NCBI GenBank assembly: GCA_019694155.1
Contig: JAIBCN010000080.1
Location: forward strand, 1-35,489
Origin: Vicinamibacteria bacterium
Lineage (GTDB): Bacteria > Acidobacteriota > Vicinamibacteria > Fen-336 > JAGNNV01
Reading direction: 5' to 3'
DNA length: 35,489 nucleotides
Shown: in pieces, positions 33,006 through 35,489 of the stretch
Numbering within the stretch: position 1 is the first letter of the stretch
Layout of the letters: every line of letters begins with the position of its first letter
Position numbers and translations under genes: made by a program
The notes under the pieces: model-generated
The model's database searches: none
What the model saw: only the letters and a program-made list of their open reading frames with translations
What the model was told of the DNA's origin: nothing

Positions 33006-33803
33006 TTGCCCGAACTGCCGGAGGTCGAGGCCGCGCGCAAGACCGCGCTGCGCCACCTCCGAGGCCGTCGGGTTCTCGCCGCCCGCTGCGCTCCGGACTC
33101 GATCGTCCTGTCCGGGCTCTCGCCGCGCCGCGTGGAGAAGGCGCTTCAAGGCGCCACCATCGAAGGCGCGGGTCGATTCGGCAAGCACGTGTGGTTCGAG
33201 CTCGACCGGAGGCCGTGGCCGCTCTTCCACTTCGGGATGACCGGCGGCTTTCACTTCCTCGGCCCGGCGGAGCCATCGCCCCGCTTTCTCAAGCTCGAGA
33301 TCGAACTCGACGACGGGCGCCGCTTCGCCTTCACCGACGCCCGGCGCTTCGGGCGTCTTCGTCTGTCCGGCGACCCGAGAAGCGAGCCGACGTTGATGGG
33401 CCTCGGCCACGATCCCCTGTTCGGCCTGCCGAAGACCGCGGATCTTGCCCGCCTGTTCGGCGGGCGCAAGGCCCCCATCAAGGCCGTTCTCCTGGACCAG
33501 ACGGTCTTCGCCGGCGTGGGGAACTGGATCGCCGACGAGGTTCTCTACCAGGCGAGCCTCCATCCCATGCGGCCCGCGTCGGACTTGAAGACAGCGGAGG
33601 TCGCGCGTCTCCGGAGCGCGCTCCTGCGCATCATCCGCCGAGCGGTGGCCGTCGACGCCGACTCGGATCGATTCCCGCCGGGCTGGCTCTTCCATCGACG
33701 CTGGGGTCGGGTGAAGAACTCGAAGATGCCGGACGGCGCTGCCATCGTCCACGACACGGTGGGTGGCCGGACCACCGCCTGGGTGCCTTCGCGACAGCGC
33801 TAG
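33006..33803 (+). CDS. Formamidopyrimidine-DNA glycosylase family, zincless-finger type
   Basis: A 265-residue Fpg/Nei-family repair enzyme. The TTG at 33006 gives MPELPEVE, whose Pro2 and Glu3 are the catalytic residues after Met removal. Lys60 (GRFGKHVWF), the H2TH segment (VFAGVGNWIADEVLYQASLHP) and a final Arg255 in GGRTTAWVP are present. The C-terminal zinc finger has no cysteines at all, and the segment FHRRWGRVKNSKMPDGAAIVHDTVGGRTTAWVP resembles the zincless finger of plant Fpg and NEIL1. NWIADEVLYQA is likewise more like plant/fungal than E. coli Fpg. It would excise oxidised purines or their ring-opened products. It starts 9 bp after the small secreted protein gene. Confidence 0.93.
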   Translation: MPELPEVEAARKTALRHLRGRRVLAARCAPDSIVLSGLSPRRVEKALQGATIEGAGRFGKHVWFELDRRPWPLFHFGMTGGFHFLGPAEPSPRFLKLEIELDDGRRFAFTDARRFGRLRLSGDPRSEPTLMGLGHDPLFGLPKTADLARLFGGRKAPIKAVLLDQTVFAGVGNWIADEVLYQASLHPMRPASDLKTAEVARLRSALLRIIRRAVAVDADSDRFPPGWLFHRRWGRVKNSKMPDGAAIVHDTVGGRTTAWVPSRQR

Positions 33804-33916
33804 GTTTGCGCCCGATCCGCGCTTGACGCGGTCGGCACGGGTGACGAAGAATCGGGGAACAGGAGCCCTCGCGTGGAGAGGGCGACCCCACCACTCTCGA
33901 AGTCTGGAGAAAAAGC

Positions 33917-34555
33917 ATGGCCGAGTCGGACAAACCCGCGTCGAGGTTCTCGAGGCGCTCCTTCATCAAAACGGCTGGCGCGGGCGCGGCGCTCGCCGGC
34001 GTCTCCGCGGAGGCTCAGGAGAAGAAGCCTGAGTTCCTTGGGCCGGACGCCTCCACCCTCACCCTCACCGTCAACGGCGCGCCGCGTCAGGTCACGGTCG
34101 AGCCGCGGGTGACCTTGCTCCGCGCGCTGCGCAACGAACTCGAGATCACGGGGGCCAAGGAGGTGTGCGACCGCGGCGGCTGCGGCGCCTGCACCGTTCT
34201 GATGGACGGGCGGATCGTCAACGCCTGCATGATCATGGCCTGGGACGCGGTGGGCCACGAGATCACCACCGTCGAGTCCTTCGGCACACCGGAGAAGCTT
34301 TCCCCGGTCCAGGCCGCCTTCGTGGAATGCGACGGATACCAGTGTGGTTTCTGCACGCCGGGCATGGTGGTGAGCAGCACCGCGCTCCTCAAGAGGAATC
34401 CCAATCCCTCGCTCGACGAGATCAAGGCGGGGCTCGCCGGCAACCTCTGCCGCTGCGGAACCTACGGCCGGATCTTCGAAGCCGTCGGCAAGGCCGCGAA
34501 GAACATGGCCGCGGCCAAACCAGCGGCGGGCAAAGCCGCGAAGAAGGGGGAGTAA
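33917..34555 (+). CDS. Tat-exported 2Fe-2S subunit of a xanthine-dehydrogenase-family enzyme
   Basis: A 212-residue iron-sulfur subunit. The N-terminus has a twin-arginine signal (FSRRSFIKTAGAGAALAG). The plant-type ferredoxin domain binds one cluster with Cys84, 89, 92 and 104 (VCDRGGCGACTVLMDGRIVNAC). The helical domain binds the second with Cys143, 146, 178 and 180 (YQCGFCTPGM and LCRCGTYGRI). It passes electrons from the molybdenum site. GGAGAAAAAGC precedes the ATG. The molybdopterin subunit follows after 3 bp. The Ala/Lys-rich tail (AAAKPAAGKAAKKGE) is dispensable-looking. The 113 bp before it hold no gene. Confidence 0.95.
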   Translation: MAESDKPASRFSRRSFIKTAGAGAALAGVSAEAQEKKPEFLGPDASTLTLTVNGAPRQVTVEPRVTLLRALRNELEITGAKEVCDRGGCGACTVLMDGRIVNACMIMAWDAVGHEITTVESFGTPEKLSPVQAAFVECDGYQCGFCTPGMVVSSTALLKRNPNPSLDEIKAGLAGNLCRCGTYGRIFEAVGKAAKNMAAAKPAAGKAAKKGE

Positions 34556-34558
34556 GTC

Positions 34559-35489
34559 ATGGCCCAGCAGCCCACACCCGCTCCAACCCCCGTCATTCCC
34601 ACGGTCAGGATGAAGGCCAAGGCCGGCTTTGAAGGCAAGCCGGTCGAGATGGATATCAACCCGGCCGAAGGCGATCTCAAACCCTGGGACCTCGACACGA
34701 AGTTCGACGTGATGAAGGGCCGCTACCCTCGCATCGAGGGTCCGCTCAAGGTCACGGGCAAGGCGAAGTACACCTACGACATCAAGCTCCCCGGAATGCT
34801 GTGGGGCCGCATGGTCGGCGCCGCCGTGCCGCACGCCGAAGTCGTGAAGATCGACACCTCGAAGGCGGAGAAGCTTCCCGGCGTGAAGGCGGTCTGGACG
34901 ACAGAGTCGCGAACCGTGAGGTTCGCCGGGCAGGACGTCGCGGCGGTCGCGGCCACCACGCCGGAGATCGCGTTGGATGCGGCGCGCCTGATCGAAGTCA
35001 CGTACAACGAGAAGCCTTTCACCACGGACCTCGAAAAGGCGATGGAGGCGGGCGCTCCGCCCGTCTATTCGCCCGAGCAGGTGCCGGGGAACTCGCAGAT
35101 TCCGCGGAACGGAAACATCCTCGGGCCGCAGACCGGCCGCGGTTTGAAACGAGGCGACGTGGTCGCGGGCCTTTCCGAGGCCGACGTGAGCGTCGAAGCC
35201 ACGTACCGGGTGTCCGTTCACACCCATTCTTCGCTCGAAACCCACGGCGTTATCGCTCAGTGGGAAGGCGACGAGCTCACCATCTACGCTTCCACCCAGG
35301 GCGTCTTCACCGTGAAGGAGGGCGTGGCCGAAGCGCTCGGGATTCCCCGCACCAAGGTCCGCGTCATCACCGAGCACATGGGCGGCGGTTTCGGCAGCAA
35401 GCTCGCCCCGTCCGCCACGGGCAGCCAGTTCGCGGTCGTGGCCTGCCGGCTCGCGAAGTCCGCGGGCGCACCGGTGAAGCTCATGCTCG
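34559..35489 (+). CDS. Molybdopterin-binding subunit of a xanthine-dehydrogenase-family enzyme (partial)
   Basis: The first 310 residues of the large molybdenum subunit, cut by the window end. GGGGGAG lies about 8 nt before the ATG. Recognisable segments are RIEGPLKVTGKAKYTYDIKLPGMLWGRMVGAAVPHAEV (the a/b hammerhead domain), AFE-like EVTYNEKPF, and the start of the cofactor domain with VHTHSSLETHGVIAQWEGDELTIYASTQGVF and the conserved MGGGFGSK. It oxidises a hydroxylatable substrate (purine, aldehyde or similar). It has no signal of its own, so it is probably carried out of the cell by the Tat-tagged subunit. An FAD subunit is not in view. The specific substrate is unknown. Confidence 0.95.
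   Translation, partial: MAQQPTPAPTPVIPTVRMKAKAGFEGKPVEMDINPAEGDLKPWDLDTKFDVMKGRYPRIEGPLKVTGKAKYTYDIKLPGMLWGRMVGAAVPHAEVVKIDTSKAEKLPGVKAVWTTESRTVRFAGQDVAAVAATTPEIALDAARLIEVTYNEKPFTTDLEKAMEAGAPPVYSPEQVPGNSQIPRNGNILGPQTGRGLKRGDVVAGLSEADVSVEATYRVSVHTHSSLETHGVIAQWEGDELTIYASTQGVFTVKEGVAEALGIPRTKVRVITEHMGGGFGSKLAPSATGSQFAVVACRLAKSAGAPVKLML

Noticed and set aside
1..35489. CRISPR array, tRNA, rRNA or intact transposase.
   Set aside because: Read through both strands; no regular spacer-repeat pattern, tRNA cloverleaf or transposase protein was seen.

Overview
This is a high-GC chromosomal segment that most resembles an acidobacterium (phylum Acidobacteriota). The placement rests on several family signatures: a VWFA-related acidobacterial-type lipoprotein/secreted protein (14423-15652), a long duplicated MacB/FtsX-type permease of the acidobacterial ADOP kind (29141-31582), a Ser/Thr kinase fused to a periplasmic TolB-like propeller (21743-24526), and a TonB-dependent receptor with an N-terminal carboxypeptidase-regulatory-like domain (5813-9121). 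No rRNA, tRNA, CRISPR array or intact insertion sequence was seen.

Layout. 1-970: an ArsR regulator and SRPBCC protein pair on the minus strand, next to a short dispersed repeat. 970-5430: a lower-GC island. It holds a 1245-residue protein joining a class III nucleotide-cyclase-like domain, a NACHT NTPase and about a dozen HEAT repeats, followed by the remains of a SAM-dependent methyltransferase with an in-frame amber codon and both ends damaged. A second copy of the dispersed repeat, in inverted orientation, truncates the methyltransferase remnant. 5813-11287: TonB receptor, secreted gamma-glutamyltransferase, YqeY-like protein. 11399-12249: a ribbon-helix-helix-like regulator and a secreted SRPBCC protein. 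12450-15652: a membrane glycosyltransferase with a discoidin-like tail, and the VWFA-related protein. 15698-19130: outer membrane protein, AraC regulator, then a second ArsR/SRPBCC pair with a DUF1801 gene. 19248-21653: secreted aspartoacylase-like deacylase overlapping an AlkA-type glycosylase, convergent with PgeF. 21743-26657: kinase and a small Cys-tailed protein, an outer membrane protein and a GlxA-type AraC regulator. 26791-29163: sulfurtransferase, lipoprotein cytochrome c and a CusF-SCO copper protein as an apparent operon. 29141-33803: ADOP permease, ceramidase-like membrane hydrolase, a small secreted protein and an unusual zincless Fpg. 33917-end: Tat-exported 2Fe-2S subunit and the start of the molybdopterin subunit of a xanthine-dehydrogenase-family enzyme.

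The most interesting region is 970-5570. The cyclase-NACHT-HEAT protein has the architecture of a STAND conflict/immune ATPase, it differs in base composition from its neighbours, and it lies in a decaying island bracketed by inverted repeat elements. Its cyclase domain keeps both metal-binding aspartates but has lost the usual substrate-specifying Lys and the transition-state Asn/Arg, which suggests a sensing or altered catalytic role. A second theme is that several regulators appear to be read from leaderless transcripts, with a -10-like hexamer 6-7 nt before the start codon. This helps choose starts and shows that the first ArsR gene probably carries a 5-nt deletion frameshift.
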